Positions 11,018 to 21,640 are shown, counted from the first letter of the stretch. The stretch: 64,000 nt of DNA from Beijerinckiaceae bacterium (GCA_947474545.1 CANJJI010000001.1:1-64000), one strand, 5' to 3'. Notes: generated from the sequence alone by a model not told the origin. Made by a program: numbers and translations.

Positions 11018-12019
11018 TCAATTTTCGCTGCGTTGCGGTCGCGAAAGCAGCGAGTCGATCGCGCTGGAGATATCGATATTGCCTATCAACAGAGCATTTA
11101 CAGCTTCGCAAATTGGCACTTCGACGTTTCTTTCCCGGGCCATTTCGACCAATACGCCTGTTGTGAAGGCGCCTTCCGCCAGCTTGCCGCCACCGGCTTC
11201 CGCGACAGACTTTCCCCGGCCTAGCGCGAGCCCGAAAGCGAAATTGCGGGACTGCGTCGAACCGCAAGTCAGCACGAGATCCCCAAGCCCGGACAGTCCC
11301 ATCAATGTTTCGGACTGCGCGCCATACGCTGCGCCAAACCGCCGCAATTCAGCAAAGCCCCGCGCCACCAAAGCCGCATTCGCGCTTGCCCCCAGGCCCC
11401 TGCCCGAAGCAATCCCGCAGGCGATGGCCAACACATTTTTGGCCGATCCACCGATCTCTACGCCGCGCACGTCTTCACTATGGTAAAGGCGGAACGTCGA
11501 TGTACCCAGGCTGTCCGCCAGTTTCTTAGCAACCCCCGGGTAAACCGAAGCAATCGTCACCGCCGTCGGCAATCTCTTTGCGACATCTTGGGCAAAACTC
11601 GGCCCGGAAAGAACTGCGACCGGCACGTCAGGTATAGCCTCCGTCACAACTTCCGACATAAATTGGCGCGTTTTACGTTCGATGCCCTTTGCACACACAA
11701 CAACAGGAACCCTTGCCTGAACCAGGGAGCGAATGGACTGCGCCACATCGCGCTGAGCCTGCGCAGGAACGACCAATAAAATGGCGTCCGCCCCCGCAAC
11801 GCACTGCAGATCATTCGAAAGCAAAACATTTTTCTCCAGCGCGATACCCGGCAGATAAGCTATATTTTCGCGAGCCTCGGCCATGGCTTCGATATGGCCC
11901 GCCTCGCGACCCCAAATTGTGACTTTGCGTCCCGCGCGCGCGGCAACATTGGCCAAGGCTGTCCCCCAACTACCCGCGCCCAGGACGGCAACGTGATCGA
12001 TCTGCCGGTCATCGCTCAT
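11018..12019 (-). CDS. gpsA: Glycerol-3-phosphate dehydrogenase [NAD(P)+]
   Basis: VAVLGAGSWGTALANVAARAG, LSGPSFAQDVA, KNVLAIACGIASG, GLSGLGDLVLTC. Confidence 0.97.
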   Translation of the reverse strand: MSDDRQIDHVAVLGAGSWGTALANVAARAGRKVTIWGREAGHIEAMAEARENIAYLPGIALEKNVLLSNDLQCVAGADAILLVVPAQAQRDVAQSIRSLVQARVPVVVCAKGIERKTRQFMSEVVTEAIPDVPVAVLSGPSFAQDVAKRLPTAVTIASVYPGVAKKLADSLGTSTFRLYHSEDVRGVEIGGSAKNVLAIACGIASGRGLGASANAALVARGFAELRRFGAAYGAQSETLMGLSGLGDLVLTCGSTQSRNFAFGLALGRGKSVAEAGGGKLAEGAFTTGVLVEMARERNVEVPICEAVNALLIGNIDISSAIDSLLSRPQRSEN

Positions 12020-12028
12020 GCGGAGCTC

Positions 12029-12637
12029 TTATCTTTCGGCCTGACGCGGGAACGGATCGCTCCCACTACGTGTCCACATGGACTCGAATTGCTGAAGGAA
12101 TTGCGCCACAGCGTCCTGACTTTCTATAACAATCAAGTCGTTATCCTGCCGCCTGGCCCCGGAATACGAAAAATTGGCCGACCCAGTGCGCAGCACTCGA
12201 CCGTCAATCTGATAGGCTTTCAGATGCATCAAATCATTGCCTCCGAATTTCACCCGCGTTTCAACATTCGGCAAACGCAGCAAAGTCCTGAACGGCGAAG
12301 ACGGATCGGGGTTTTTCAATGCGGGCTGATCTGGATCGAAATAAATGCGCACCTTCACACCGCGCCGGGCCGCATCGGTCAATGCGTTCATAATCGTCTG
12401 ATCCGAGAGTACATATGCGGCCATATCCACCCGCGTCCGCGCAGATGCCAGAAGCGCGCGGTCAATCTCAGCCAAATTTGTTTGCGGCGCGTAATAAAGC
12501 CGCACGCCCGCCATCGTGCGTTCCCGATCAAGTGGTCCGCGCGCTTCGACTGGCACAAGCGCTAAGAACAGAATTATAAACCCTATTCGCCATGGCATCA
12601 GGCCCGTTTGCGAAACCAGGGTCGGACGTAAACGCAT
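12029..12637 (-). CDS. Secreted phospholipase D-like (Nuc-type, single HKD) nuclease
   Basis: Hydrophobic N-terminus (IGFIILFLALVPVEA) and HLKAYQIDGRVLRTGSANFS (HxK-x4-D...GSxN). Start codon overlaps the tsaD stop (TGATG at 12639-12635 on minus strand). Confidence 0.87.
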   Translation of the reverse strand: MRLRPTLVSQTGLMPWRIGFIILFLALVPVEARGPLDRERTMAGVRLYYAPQTNLAEIDRALLASARTRVDMAAYVLSDQTIMNALTDAARRGVKVRIYFDPDQPALKNPDPSSPFRTLLRLPNVETRVKFGGNDLMHLKAYQIDGRVLRTGSANFSYSGARRQDNDLIVIESQDAVAQFLQQFESMWTRSGSDPFPRQAER

Positions 12638-13692
12638 CAAGCTTTCCCGTTCGACGGATGAACGTTCTTGTCGAGAGGCCACCTCGGCCGGGCGGCAAAA
12701 TCCAGACCGTCAGCCATCCCGAGGCGCAATCTTTCAATGCCGGTCCAGGCAATCATCGCACCATTGTCTGTACACAATGCCAGCGGCGGGGTGATTAGGC
12801 GAAGTCCCGATTCAATTGTCAGCCGGTGCAGCGCCCGGCAAATTGAGTCATTGGCAGCAACCCCACCGGCAACAACCAAAGCATTCGGCGAGCCAACTTG
12901 CTGCCTGAAAGCTCGCAGTCCCGCACGTGTCCGCTCAACCATGATATCGACGACGGCCGCCTGAAATGATGCACAGAGATCGGCAATATCAGTTCCCGAC
13001 AAAGGTGCTGTGCGCTCAGTTGCCAGCCGGACAGCTGTTTTCAACCCTGAAAAGGAAAAATCCGGGGTTTCACGTCCGTACATCGGTCTGGGAAATGCGA
13101 AGCGCTGGGAGTCGCCACGTATAGATTCCTTCTCAACCTGCGGACCGCCAGGATAGCTCAATCCCAGCATCTTTGCGACCTTGTCAAAAGCTTCGCCAGC
13201 AGCATCATCGATCGTCGTTCCAAGGCGCAGATAATCACCAACTCCAAGCACAGCCAGCAATTGCGTATGCCCGCCCGAGACAAGCAGAAGTAGGTAGGGA
13301 AATGGGATCCCATCGGTAAGCCGTGCCGTCAAAGCATGGGCTTCCAGATGGTTCACCGCAACAAAGGGCTTCTTGGCCGCCAGTGCGATCGCTTTGCCCG
13401 TGACCATCCCCACCATCACACCGCCGATCAGGCCAGGACCAGACGCCGCAGCGACGCCATCAAGGTCCTGAAACCCGATTTCCGCCTCAGCCATGGCGCA
13501 GGCAACTATCCGGTCAATTGCCGCGACATGCGCGCGCGCCGCAATTTCGGGAACTACGCCGCCGAAATCCGCATGTTCCGCGATCTGACTAAGAACGACA
13601 TTGGACAAAATTTCGGCTTTACCTCCGCGGCCAAGTGCCACGACCGAAGCAGCCGTTTCGTCGCAGGTGGTTTCTATTCCAAGGACTCGCAT
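12637..13692 (-). CDS. tsaD: tRNA N6-threonylcarbamoyladenosine synthase subunit TsaD
   Basis: [43 protein letters not shown]. Confidence 0.98.
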   Translation of the reverse strand: MRVLGIETTCDETAASVVALGRGGKAEILSNVVLSQIAEHADFGGVVPEIAARAHVAAIDRIVACAMAEAEIGFQDLDGVAAASGPGLIGGVMVGMVTGKAIALAAKKPFVAVNHLEAHALTARLTDGIPFPYLLLLVSGGHTQLLAVLGVGDYLRLGTTIDDAAGEAFDKVAKMLGLSYPGGPQVEKESIRGDSQRFAFPRPMYGRETPDFSFSGLKTAVRLATERTAPLSGTDIADLCASFQAAVVDIMVERTRAGLRAFRQQVGSPNALVVAGGVAANDSICRALHRLTIESGLRLITPPLALCTDNGAMIAWTGIERLRLGMADGLDFAARPRWPLDKNVHPSNGKA

Positions 13693-13763
13693 GCCTCTTT
13701 CTAGTCGTTCCCGCAGCCGCGCGAAAGTCTATGCCTTGAACCGATTTGGAGATAGAAGCGGCC

Positions 13764-14687
13764 ATGCAAGTTTTACCCTGGATCAGAATCGGAACGCGGG
13801 GCAGCCCGCTTGCCTTGGCTCAAGCCCACCAGATCCGTCAGCAGCTCTCTCAAGCGCACGGAATCCCTGAAGCTCGTCTCGAAGTCGTGGTCATTCGCAC
13901 CACCGGAGATATGATTCAGGATAGAGCGCTTTCAGAGGCTGGCGGCAAAGGCCTTTTCACCAAAGAACTTGATGCAGCCATGATCGAAGGGCGGATTGAT
14001 ATTGCCGTCCATTCATCCAAGGACCTACCAACAATTTTGCCCGCCGAAATTTGCGTCACCGGATATACCGCCCGAGAAGATGTCCGCGATGTCTTCATCG
14101 GAAGAAACAATCAGACGTTGATGGCCCTCGCCGCAGGCGCACGAATCGGCACCGCATCTTTGCGCCGCGCCGCGATGGTGAAGCGCCTGCGGCCCGACCT
14201 TGAAATCTCCCTTTTGCGCGGCAATGTCGAGACCCGATTGCGAAAAGTACAGGCCGGGGATGTAGATGGCACCCTGCTCGCACTCGCGGGCCTCAAACGC
14301 CTTGGTCTTGCAGCCAGTGCAACCGAAATCCTGAGTGAGGAGCAATTTCTCCCCGCCGTTGGTCAAGGCGCTATCGGAATAACCGCACGCGGCGGAGATT
14401 CGCTGACACGACAGAAAATCGAAGCGATCTGCGACATAAAAACCTTCCATGCGCTGAATGCCGAACGCGCATTTTTGCGTGTCCTTGATGGTTCCTGCCG
14501 GACTCCTATCGCCGGTCTTGCACGAGTGGGCGGCGAACAGATCTCATTTCGCGGCATGATTCTGGACAAGGATGGATCACAATGTTTTGAAATCAGCAGG
14601 GATGCGCCGGTCTCGGAGGCCGAAAATCTGGGAATAGAATGTGGGCGCACTTTGCTGGAGCGCGCTCCTCCTGATATTTTCGCCTGA
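13764..14687 (+). CDS. hemC: Hydroxymethylbilane synthase
   Basis: RIGTRGSPLALAQ, HSSKDLPT, RGNVETRLRK, AERAFLRVLDGSCRTPI. Confidence 0.98.
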   Translation: MQVLPWIRIGTRGSPLALAQAHQIRQQLSQAHGIPEARLEVVVIRTTGDMIQDRALSEAGGKGLFTKELDAAMIEGRIDIAVHSSKDLPTILPAEICVTGYTAREDVRDVFIGRNNQTLMALAAGARIGTASLRRAAMVKRLRPDLEISLLRGNVETRLRKVQAGDVDGTLLALAGLKRLGLAASATEILSEEQFLPAVGQGAIGITARGGDSLTRQKIEAICDIKTFHALNAERAFLRVLDGSCRTPIAGLARVGGEQISFRGMILDKDGSQCFEISRDAPVSEAENLGIECGRTLLERAPPDIFA

Positions 14688-14711
14688 CGAACCCGTGGCG
14701 GAGCATCTGAA

Positions 14712-15431
14712 ATGCTGGTGCTGGTGACACGACCCCAAAAAGATGCGGAGCGCTTCGCACGTTTGTTGAGGCGGGCGGGACACAACGCCATCATTTCTCC
14801 GGTTCTGGCGATCAAAGAGACAGATCAATCGATTCCCCGCGAAAATTTTCACGCCGCCTTGATCACAAGCGCGAACGCCTTGAACCTCCTGAGGGAGGAT
14901 CGGCAGAAATATGGCGATATTTTAGACCTACCGGCCTATGTTGTAGGTGCGCAAACGGCCAGCGCCGCGCGCGAAGCAGGTTTTAGGAATATTCTGGAAA
15001 TTGCACCGGATTCGCAAACTCTGCTCCACGTTGTCCCTAAACATTTCGCTGCCCCGGGACATTTTATCTATCTGACCGGCGAAGTCAGAAAACCCCTACT
15101 GGAAGACGGTTTGCGCAGTGCCGGACATCAAGTAACCGTTCTAATCCTGTATCGTTCAGTTCCAAGTGCAAGCCTAACTGATGAAGCGTACTCCGCGTTT
15201 AGGGAAGGAGCAATCGACGCGATCGTCCATTTTTCCAGGCGAAGCGCGGAGATTTTTACACGTATCATCCGGTCAGCTGGCCTTCAGGCAGAATGCAGGA
15301 CTATCCTCCATCTATGCCATTCCGACGATGTCGCAGCAGGTCTGGCAAAGCTTGTGCCTTCCCGAATTGCAATTGCAACCAGCCCAAATGTGGCCGCGCT
15401 GCTCCAATTGCTGGAGGACCCAGGCAAGTGA
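14712..15431 (+). CDS. hemD: Uroporphyrinogen-III synthase
   Basis: MLVLVTRPQKDAERFARLLRRAGHNAIISPVLAI; directly downstream of hemC. Confidence 0.92.
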   Translation: MLVLVTRPQKDAERFARLLRRAGHNAIISPVLAIKETDQSIPRENFHAALITSANALNLLREDRQKYGDILDLPAYVVGAQTASAAREAGFRNILEIAPDSQTLLHVVPKHFAAPGHFIYLTGEVRKPLLEDGLRSAGHQVTVLILYRSVPSASLTDEAYSAFREGAIDAIVHFSRRSAEIFTRIIRSAGLQAECRTILHLCHSDDVAAGLAKLVPSRIAIATSPNVAALLQLLEDPGK

Positions 15432-15515
15432 CCCGCTGTGTCTGAGTTGGTAATTTCCTGCTCCCCGGCTAAAAGCTGCCAAGCGCCGATATCGCTACTG
15501 CCAGGAAAAGACGCA

Positions 15516-16553
15516 ATGTGTCAGCCAAAGCCTATCTTGTCCTCAATTGCCGCAATTGTAATGACCGCTATCACCGCCATTATTCCGCAAAGCGTCCTGG
15601 CGGACGAAGTTGAGTTTTTCAAAGGCAAGACCGTAAGGCTCGTAGTGGGCTTTGGCGCTGGTGGTGGGTACGACATATACGCGCGTACGATTGCACCCGC
15701 CTTATCCAAACAGCTTGGCGCAACCGTGATCGTCGAGAACCAGCCTGGCGCGGGTGGCATAGCTGCGCTTAACCGCGTTTTCATTGCCGCACCGGATGGG
15801 CTGACAATGATGATAGCAAATGGAACAGGCGCCGCTCTCGCGCAATTGACAAACCAGCCAGGCGTTCGCTTTGACATCAACAAGGTCGGGCATCTCGGCA
15901 CAGTGAGTGTGGAGCCTTGGCTCTGGCTTGTCTCATCAACTTCGCAAATCAAAACAGTTGACGACGCTTTCAAGCTCGGCCGGCCTGTAAATTGGTCGGC
16001 ATCCGGCCCGCTTGATGGACTGTCTGACGGCGCACTCTTCACATGCGAGGCGATCAAGCTGAGTTGCAAGGTGATCACCGGATATAAAGGTAGCCGCGAG
16101 GCGGCTCTCGCCGTCATGCGCAATGAAATGGATTCTCTCTATATATCCGACACGTCAGCGAACAATTACACCGGTAGTGGTGAATCACGGCCTGTTGTCA
16201 TTCTCAACCGCAAAAGATCACGCTTCTATCCGGACACGCCGACAATATTTGAAGCCTATAAAGTCCCGGCGGAAAACGAATGGCTGATCGACTTTCACTC
16301 TGCAGCAGAGGATCTCAGCCGCATCCTCATTCTTCCACCTGGCATGCCACCAGAACGTCTCGCTTTCATGCAGGCCGCGGTAAAGGACGTGCTGACTGAC
16401 AAAACTTTTATCGAAGAAGGCGAACGCACACAACGCTACATCGGCTTCGTCGATGCTGAAACAACGCGCAATCTCGTTGGCAAGGTCATTGGCAATATGA
16501 GTGAAGAACAGATCAAATCTGTGTTGCGTGTGCTTGCCGGTACCGTGCAGTAA
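15516..16553 (+). CDS. Tripartite tricarboxylate transporter (TctC/Bug-like) substrate-binding protein, paralog 1
   Basis: Signal peptide; FKGKTVRLVVGFGAGGGYDIYARTIAPALSKQLGATVIVENQPGAGG. Confidence 0.88.
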   Translation: MCQPKPILSSIAAIVMTAITAIIPQSVLADEVEFFKGKTVRLVVGFGAGGGYDIYARTIAPALSKQLGATVIVENQPGAGGIAALNRVFIAAPDGLTMMIANGTGAALAQLTNQPGVRFDINKVGHLGTVSVEPWLWLVSSTSQIKTVDDAFKLGRPVNWSASGPLDGLSDGALFTCEAIKLSCKVITGYKGSREAALAVMRNEMDSLYISDTSANNYTGSGESRPVVILNRKRSRFYPDTPTIFEAYKVPAENEWLIDFHSAAEDLSRILILPPGMPPERLAFMQAAVKDVLTDKTFIEEGERTQRYIGFVDAETTRNLVGKVIGNMSEEQIKSVLRVLAGTVQ

Positions 16554-16597
16554 AATTTGCCAGCTTGAGCGATGTGTTACGAGGTTCGGAGAAACTA

Positions 16598-17635
16598 ATG
16601 TTGAATTCTAAAGCCACCCACCTCTTTACGCTAGCGATCGCAAGTTTAGCTTCGCTTACAAGTTTCAGCATGAAAGCCGCAGCTGACGAGGCAGAATTCT
16701 TCAGAGGCAAGACTGTCAAAGTGATTGTCGGCTTTGGACCAGGCGGTGGCTATGACGCTTATGCCCGTATGCTCGCGCCCCATCTGACAAAACGGCTCGG
16801 CGCAACCGTCGTCGTTGAAAACCAACCGGGAGCAGGGAGCTTGGCTGCCTTGAACCGCCTATATGCTGCGCCGCCAGACGGTCTCCAGATGATGTTAATC
16901 AACGGCACTGCGGCTGCTCTATCGCAAATTGTAGGCGTCAGCGCGGTTCGTTACGATCTCGGCAAAATGACCCATGTCGCCACGGTCAGCGTATCCCCTT
17001 GGCTTTGGCTCGTCCCAAAGAATAACGGACTACAATCCATAGGCGAAGCGCGGAAAGTCACGAAGGACATTCTCTGGGGTTCAGGTGGCCCCATTGACGG
17101 AATGTCGGATGGCGCACAGGTAACCTGCGAAGCTCTGGCGCTCAAATGCAAAGTTGTCATGGGTTATAAGGGAAGTAACGAAGTAGCGCTCGCCGTTGCG
17201 CGTAATGAAATGGACTCTGTTTATGTGTCGGACACTTCGGCCAATAATTATGTAAAGGCTGGCGACGTGAGACCCCTTGCGAATATGTCGCGCAAACGTT
17301 CCCGATTTTTCCCTGATTTACCTACAGTATTTGAAACTGAAAAGCTTTCTTCGGAAGCCGAATGGCTACTCGATTTCCACTCTACGGTTCAGGACCTGGG
17401 CCGGATAATCGTGTTGCCTCCAAATATGCCGGCAGCACGCCTCACTCATCTTTCCGAAGCCATCAAGCTTATGTTGACCGACCGCGAAGTCGTCGAGGAA
17501 GGCGAGAAATCACAACGGTATATTGACTACGCTGATGGCGGTGCGACCACTAGAAACGTCGATAAGGTCGTCAATCAACTCACACCTGCCCAGCGCGAAC
17601 GTGTGCGCAAGATCTTGGAGATTGAAAAGAAATAA
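16598..17635 (+). CDS. Tripartite tricarboxylate transporter (TctC/Bug-like) substrate-binding protein, paralog 2
   Basis: FRGKTVKVIVGFGPGGGYDAYARMLAPHLTKRLGATVVVENQPGAGS; clearly homologous to the preceding gene. Confidence 0.88.
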   Translation: MLNSKATHLFTLAIASLASLTSFSMKAAADEAEFFRGKTVKVIVGFGPGGGYDAYARMLAPHLTKRLGATVVVENQPGAGSLAALNRLYAAPPDGLQMMLINGTAAALSQIVGVSAVRYDLGKMTHVATVSVSPWLWLVPKNNGLQSIGEARKVTKDILWGSGGPIDGMSDGAQVTCEALALKCKVVMGYKGSNEVALAVARNEMDSVYVSDTSANNYVKAGDVRPLANMSRKRSRFFPDLPTVFETEKLSSEAEWLLDFHSTVQDLGRIIVLPPNMPAARLTHLSEAIKLMLTDREVVEEGEKSQRYIDYADGGATTRNVDKVVNQLTPAQRERVRKILEIEKK

Positions 17636-17662
17636 TCCGGTTTTCGCGGCTCGGCACAAGGG

Positions 17663-19939
17663 ATGCTAAAAGCGCCCATGAGCGACACTGATTCCTGTCC
17701 CAGCACGTTGAACGATGGCGAAAACGCCGTTGCGGACGTACTGATACCTGTAGCAGTCGATACTGCATATTCCTATCGCATCCCACGGGAATTGCATCTT
17801 CAAGCCGGTGATTTTGTCCAAGTCCCGTTGGGCACACGAGATGCAACAGGCATCGTCTGGGAAATCCGCAGGTCTCAATCCGGTTCAAATCTCAAGGCCG
17901 TCATCGGCAGACACGACTATCCCCGGCTCGCCGATCCATTACGCAAATTCGTCGACTGGATCGCCCGCTGGACCCTGAGCCCACGTGGCATGGTTTTGCG
18001 CATGGTTGTGCGCGCGCCAGAGAATTCCGGACCCGAACCAGTGCGCGTTGGAATCCGCCTCGCCGCCGGTGGAACCCTACCGCAACGTATGACACCGGCA
18101 CGTTTGCGCGTCATCAAGGCGGCTGAAGGTGGGCTGATACATTCCAAATCCGCCCTCGCCGCACTTGCGGCATGTTCCGGCGGGGTCGTGGACGCTCTGG
18201 TCGACGAGGGCACACTGGAAGCAATTGCCTTGCAGCCGGAACCTGCGGCTCTGACTCCGGATATAGCCTTCGCCATTACGGATCTCGAAGACGACCAGCG
18301 GGCCGCTGCCGATTCACTTTCTGCAGCCGTATCGGCCCAGACATTTTCGGTAACCTTACTCGAAGGCATAACCGGGTCAGGTAAGACCGAAGTCTATTTC
18401 GAGGCGGTCGCTGCAGCCATACGCGCAGGCAGACAGGCACTGATCCTCATGCCTGAGATTGCACTGACAGGACAATTCCTCGATCGCTTCGCTTTACGCT
18501 TCGGCGTTCGTCCCGCCGAATGGCATTCCGTTGTCCCAGCGCGAAAGCGCCAACGCATCTGGCTTGGCGTTGCATCCGGCGAGGTTAAGGTCGTCGCAGG
18601 AGCACGTTCGGCGCTTTTTCTTCCGTTCCTAAATTTGGGGTTGATTGTCGTCGATGAAGAACACGAATCGGCTTATAAACAGGAAGATGCCGTGCCCTAT
18701 CATGCACGCGACATGGCTGTCGTACGGGGACAGCTTGAGCATGCCGCTGTCGTGCTCGCTTCGGCAACTCCGTCCATAGAATCACGCGTCAATGTGCAGC
18801 AGGGACGTTACCGACACTTGCGGTTGCAAGCCCGTTTCGGCGGCCGGGTCTTGCCCGAACTCCACGCCATCAACTTGAAAGCCGCCGGTCCTGCCCGCGG
18901 AAAATGGTTATCGCCGAGACTGGCAGCGAGTGTCGAGCAGGTTGTAGCGCGCGGCGAACAGGCGTTGTTGTTTCTCAACCGCCGTGGCTATGCTCCGCTC
19001 ACTTTGTGCAACTCCTGCGGCCACAAATTCCAGTGTCCAAACTGTACAGCGTGGCTTGTGGAACACCGTTTCAGGCGGGCCCTCATGTGCCATCATTGCG
19101 GCCATATTGAACGCAGGGTCGAAACTTGCCCTGAATGCTCAGCAGTTGATTCCCTCGTTGCCTGTGGTCCCGGTGTCGAGCGTCTCGCCGACGAAGTCGC
19201 CGAACGTTTTCCGGACGCCCGCAGAGTTGTACTCTCCTCCGATTTTCCAGGTGGAACCGAACGGCTCAAAAGGGAACTCGAAGAAATTGCATCAGGTGCG
19301 TTTGATATAATCATCGGCACACAACTGGTCGCGAAGGGACACAATTTTCCCCAGCTCACTCTGGTCGGCGTGATTGACGCCGACGTAGGCCTGACCAGCG
19401 GTGATCCGCGTGCGGCAGAGCGCACGTTTCAATTATTGCAGCAGGTGACGGGACGGGCAGGCCGCGGTGATCGTCCCGGCGTCGGGCTTGTCCAGACCTG
19501 GCAACCCGACCACCCCGTGATGCAGGCGCTCATCTCAGGTGACAGCGAGCGATTTTACGAAGAAGAAATCGCACAACGCGAACGAGCGGGCCTGCCTCCT
19601 TTTGGCCGTCTGGCGGCTTTAATTGTTTCAGGAAAGGATAGGGCTGCTGCGGAAGCTCATGCAAGAGCGCTTGTGCGCGCAGCCCATGCGCTTCCGCTAT
19701 CGGAAAGGTGGAGACTGGCTAGGGCCGGGCAAATTCCCGAAGGTGGCGATACAGTTATTCTGGGACCAGCCGAGGCTCCTATTGCGGTCGTTCGCGGCCG
19801 GCATAGATTTCGCATACTTGTGAAAGCACCGCGCAACGCGGATATGCAAGGTTTTCTGCGGGCCGTTTTGGCCGGAGGCCCGCCGGAACGAGGCGGTGTT
19901 CGTGTGTATGTCGATGTCGATCCCATGAGCTTTTTCTGA
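17663..19939 (+). CDS. priA: Primosomal protein N' (replication restart helicase PriA)
   Basis: LLEGITGSGKTEVYFEAV Walker A, VVDEEHESAYKQED, zinc-binding CNSCGHKFQCPNCTAW...CHHCG...CPEC. Start may be 17678. Confidence 0.97.
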   Translation: MLKAPMSDTDSCPSTLNDGENAVADVLIPVAVDTAYSYRIPRELHLQAGDFVQVPLGTRDATGIVWEIRRSQSGSNLKAVIGRHDYPRLADPLRKFVDWIARWTLSPRGMVLRMVVRAPENSGPEPVRVGIRLAAGGTLPQRMTPARLRVIKAAEGGLIHSKSALAALAACSGGVVDALVDEGTLEAIALQPEPAALTPDIAFAITDLEDDQRAAADSLSAAVSAQTFSVTLLEGITGSGKTEVYFEAVAAAIRAGRQALILMPEIALTGQFLDRFALRFGVRPAEWHSVVPARKRQRIWLGVASGEVKVVAGARSALFLPFLNLGLIVVDEEHESAYKQEDAVPYHARDMAVVRGQLEHAAVVLASATPSIESRVNVQQGRYRHLRLQARFGGRVLPELHAINLKAAGPARGKWLSPRLAASVEQVVARGEQALLFLNRRGYAPLTLCNSCGHKFQCPNCTAWLVEHRFRRALMCHHCGHIERRVETCPECSAVDSLVACGPGVERLADEVAERFPDARRVVLSSDFPGGTERLKRELEEIASGAFDIIIGTQLVAKGHNFPQLTLVGVIDADVGLTSGDPRAAERTFQLLQQVTGRAGRGDRPGVGLVQTWQPDHPVMQALISGDSERFYEEEIAQRERAGLPPFGRLAALIVSGKDRAAAEAHARALVRAAHALPLSERWRLARAGQIPEGGDTVILGPAEAPIAVVRGRHRFRILVKAPRNADMQGFLRAVLAGGPPERGGVRVYVDVDPMSFF

Positions 19940-19947
19940 AATCGAGA

Positions 19948-20853
19948 TCAGCCCTTCTTCATTACATCGAACAGCGCTTGCACCCCATGATGGCCATGAC
20001 CTGCCTGCATCGCCTTATCGAAATATGTCCGCGTCACATCCGTCAAAGGCGTTGCTGCCCCGCAAGCCGAGGCAAGATCATCAATCAGACCAAAATATTT
20101 GTTGAATACGCCCAATTCCCCTGTGAGAATTTCGGCGTATCGTTCTTGCGCCATCGCTAGCCCGTAATTTTCAAGGCTCATGGAATTACCAGCCCCTTGG
20201 GGCAAAAGTTCCGCAAGCAGCACAGGATCGAGACCGGCACGAGCGCCCAAAGCAAGCGCTTCAGCTGCAGCCATTGCATTTACACCGACCAAGAGATTGT
20301 TCACTGTTTTAACTTTGAGTGTCGCGCCAAATTCGCCCATATAACGGTGATGTGGTGTCAACGCATCAAATATGGGTTTCATTTCATCCGCGAGTATTTT
20401 ATCACCTCCAACAAATATAACTTCTTCCCTTGCCGCAACCGTCTTTCCCGCTGATCGCGCCGTAAGTTCGCAATCGAGTAACGAGCAGCCTTTCGCTTCG
20501 ATCGCGCTGCGAAGACGCGCCTTATCGTTTAGCGAATACGAACTCAACTCAATAATCACGCTTCCCGGCGACAAAGCAGATAAGATCCCATCCTCACCAT
20601 AAACTGCCGATTCCAATGCAGACGCAGCAGGCAGGCATTGCAGAATTACTTGGCAAAGCCGCGCAACATCAGCCGCGCTTGAAGCCGCTATACCTCCGGC
20701 CTCTTCAAACCTGTCCATATTCGTCAGGCTGTACCCGGTCACCTTAAAGCCGGCCCGCAACAACACGGCCGACATCGACAAGCCAATATTACCAAGACCG
20801 ATAAAGCCAGCGGAGTTCAGATCCCGGGCCAACTCAAACCTCCAATTCAACAA
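19948..20853 (-). CDS. NAD(P)-dependent 3-hydroxyisobutyrate dehydrogenase-like oxidoreductase
   Basis: GFIGLGNIGLSMSAVLLRAGFKVTGYS Rossmann motif; TVNNLLVGVNAMAAAEALALG. 5' end overlaps xthA 3' end. Confidence 0.85.
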   Translation of the reverse strand: MLNWRFELARDLNSAGFIGLGNIGLSMSAVLLRAGFKVTGYSLTNMDRFEEAGGIAASSAADVARLCQVILQCLPAASALESAVYGEDGILSALSPGSVIIELSSYSLNDKARLRSAIEAKGCSLLDCELTARSAGKTVAAREEVIFVGGDKILADEMKPIFDALTPHHRYMGEFGATLKVKTVNNLLVGVNAMAAAEALALGARAGLDPVLLAELLPQGAGNSMSLENYGLAMAQERYAEILTGELGVFNKYFGLIDDLASACGAATPLTDVTRTYFDKAMQAGHGHHGVQALFDVMKKG

Positions 20854-21640
20854 TAACCGGCGCGTGATCGGAGGGCTGTTCCCAGCCTCGTGCCTCTCGC
20901 AACACCATCATGCTTTTCAAACCGGGCGCGAGTTGCTTGCTGACCCAGACATGATCAAGCCGGCGGCCTTTGTCCGCAGTATCCCAGTCAGGCGAACGGT
21001 AGCTCCACCAAGTATAGAGTTTTTCATGTTCAGGAACAAAATGTCTGAGCGCATCGTGCCAGGGTCCGGCACCAAAAGCATGATTGAGCTTTTCCACTTC
21101 CACCGGCGTATGGCTGACTACTTTCAGCAATGCCTTATGGCTCCAGACGTCGTGCTCGAGGGGCGCAATATTGAGGTCACCAACAAGGATAGCATTTTCT
21201 TTCGCTAATTTGTCACTTTTGATCCACGACGCCAGTTCATCGACAAAATCAAGCTTGTGGCCGAATTTCAGATTCTGTTCGCGATCAGGAATATCACCGC
21301 CTGCGGGAATATAAAAATTGTGCAGATCAATCTTTGTCTTTCCTGCTTCCAGTTTGACGCTGATGTGCCGAGCGTCGCCCATTCCGCAAAAGTCTTGCTT
21401 GTTGACGTGCCCAAATGGCATGCGGGAAAGAATGGCAACCCCGTGATAACCTTTTTGTCCCGCTACTGCCTGATGTTCATAGCCATGCGGCCGGAATGTG
21501 CCGCCGGGAAACTCCGCATCGCGGCACTTGATTTCCTGCAGGCAGATAACATCCGGCGACTGCTCTTCAATGAGGCGTTCGACCAACCCCCTGCGCAAAC
21601 GAACGGAATTGATGTTCCAGGTGACAATTTTCAATTTCAT
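20834..21640 (-). CDS. xthA: Exodeoxyribonuclease III
   Basis: KIVTWNINSVRLR, CLQEIKCRD, GDLNIAPLEHDV, RRLDHVWVS, SDHAPVIVEL. Confidence 0.95.
   Translation of the reverse strand: MKLKIVTWNINSVRLRRGLVERLIEEQSPDVICLQEIKCRDAEFPGGTFRPHGYEHQAVAGQKGYHGVAILSRMPFGHVNKQDFCGMGDARHISVKLEAGKTKIDLHNFYIPAGGDIPDREQNLKFGHKLDFVDELASWIKSDKLAKENAILVGDLNIAPLEHDVWSHKALLKVVSHTPVEVEKLNHAFGAGPWHDALRHFVPEHEKLYTWWSYRSPDWDTADKGRRLDHVWVSKQLAPGLKSMMVLREARGWEQPSDHAPVIVELEV

Noticed and set aside
10647-11486. 279-aa plus-strand ORF spanning the Rieske and gpsA genes
   Set aside because: Runs antisense across two well-supported genes; composition typical of a shadow frame.
11894-12565. 223-aa plus-strand ORF opposite the PLD nuclease
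   Set aside because: Antisense to a gene with a clear HKD motif; no independent evidence.
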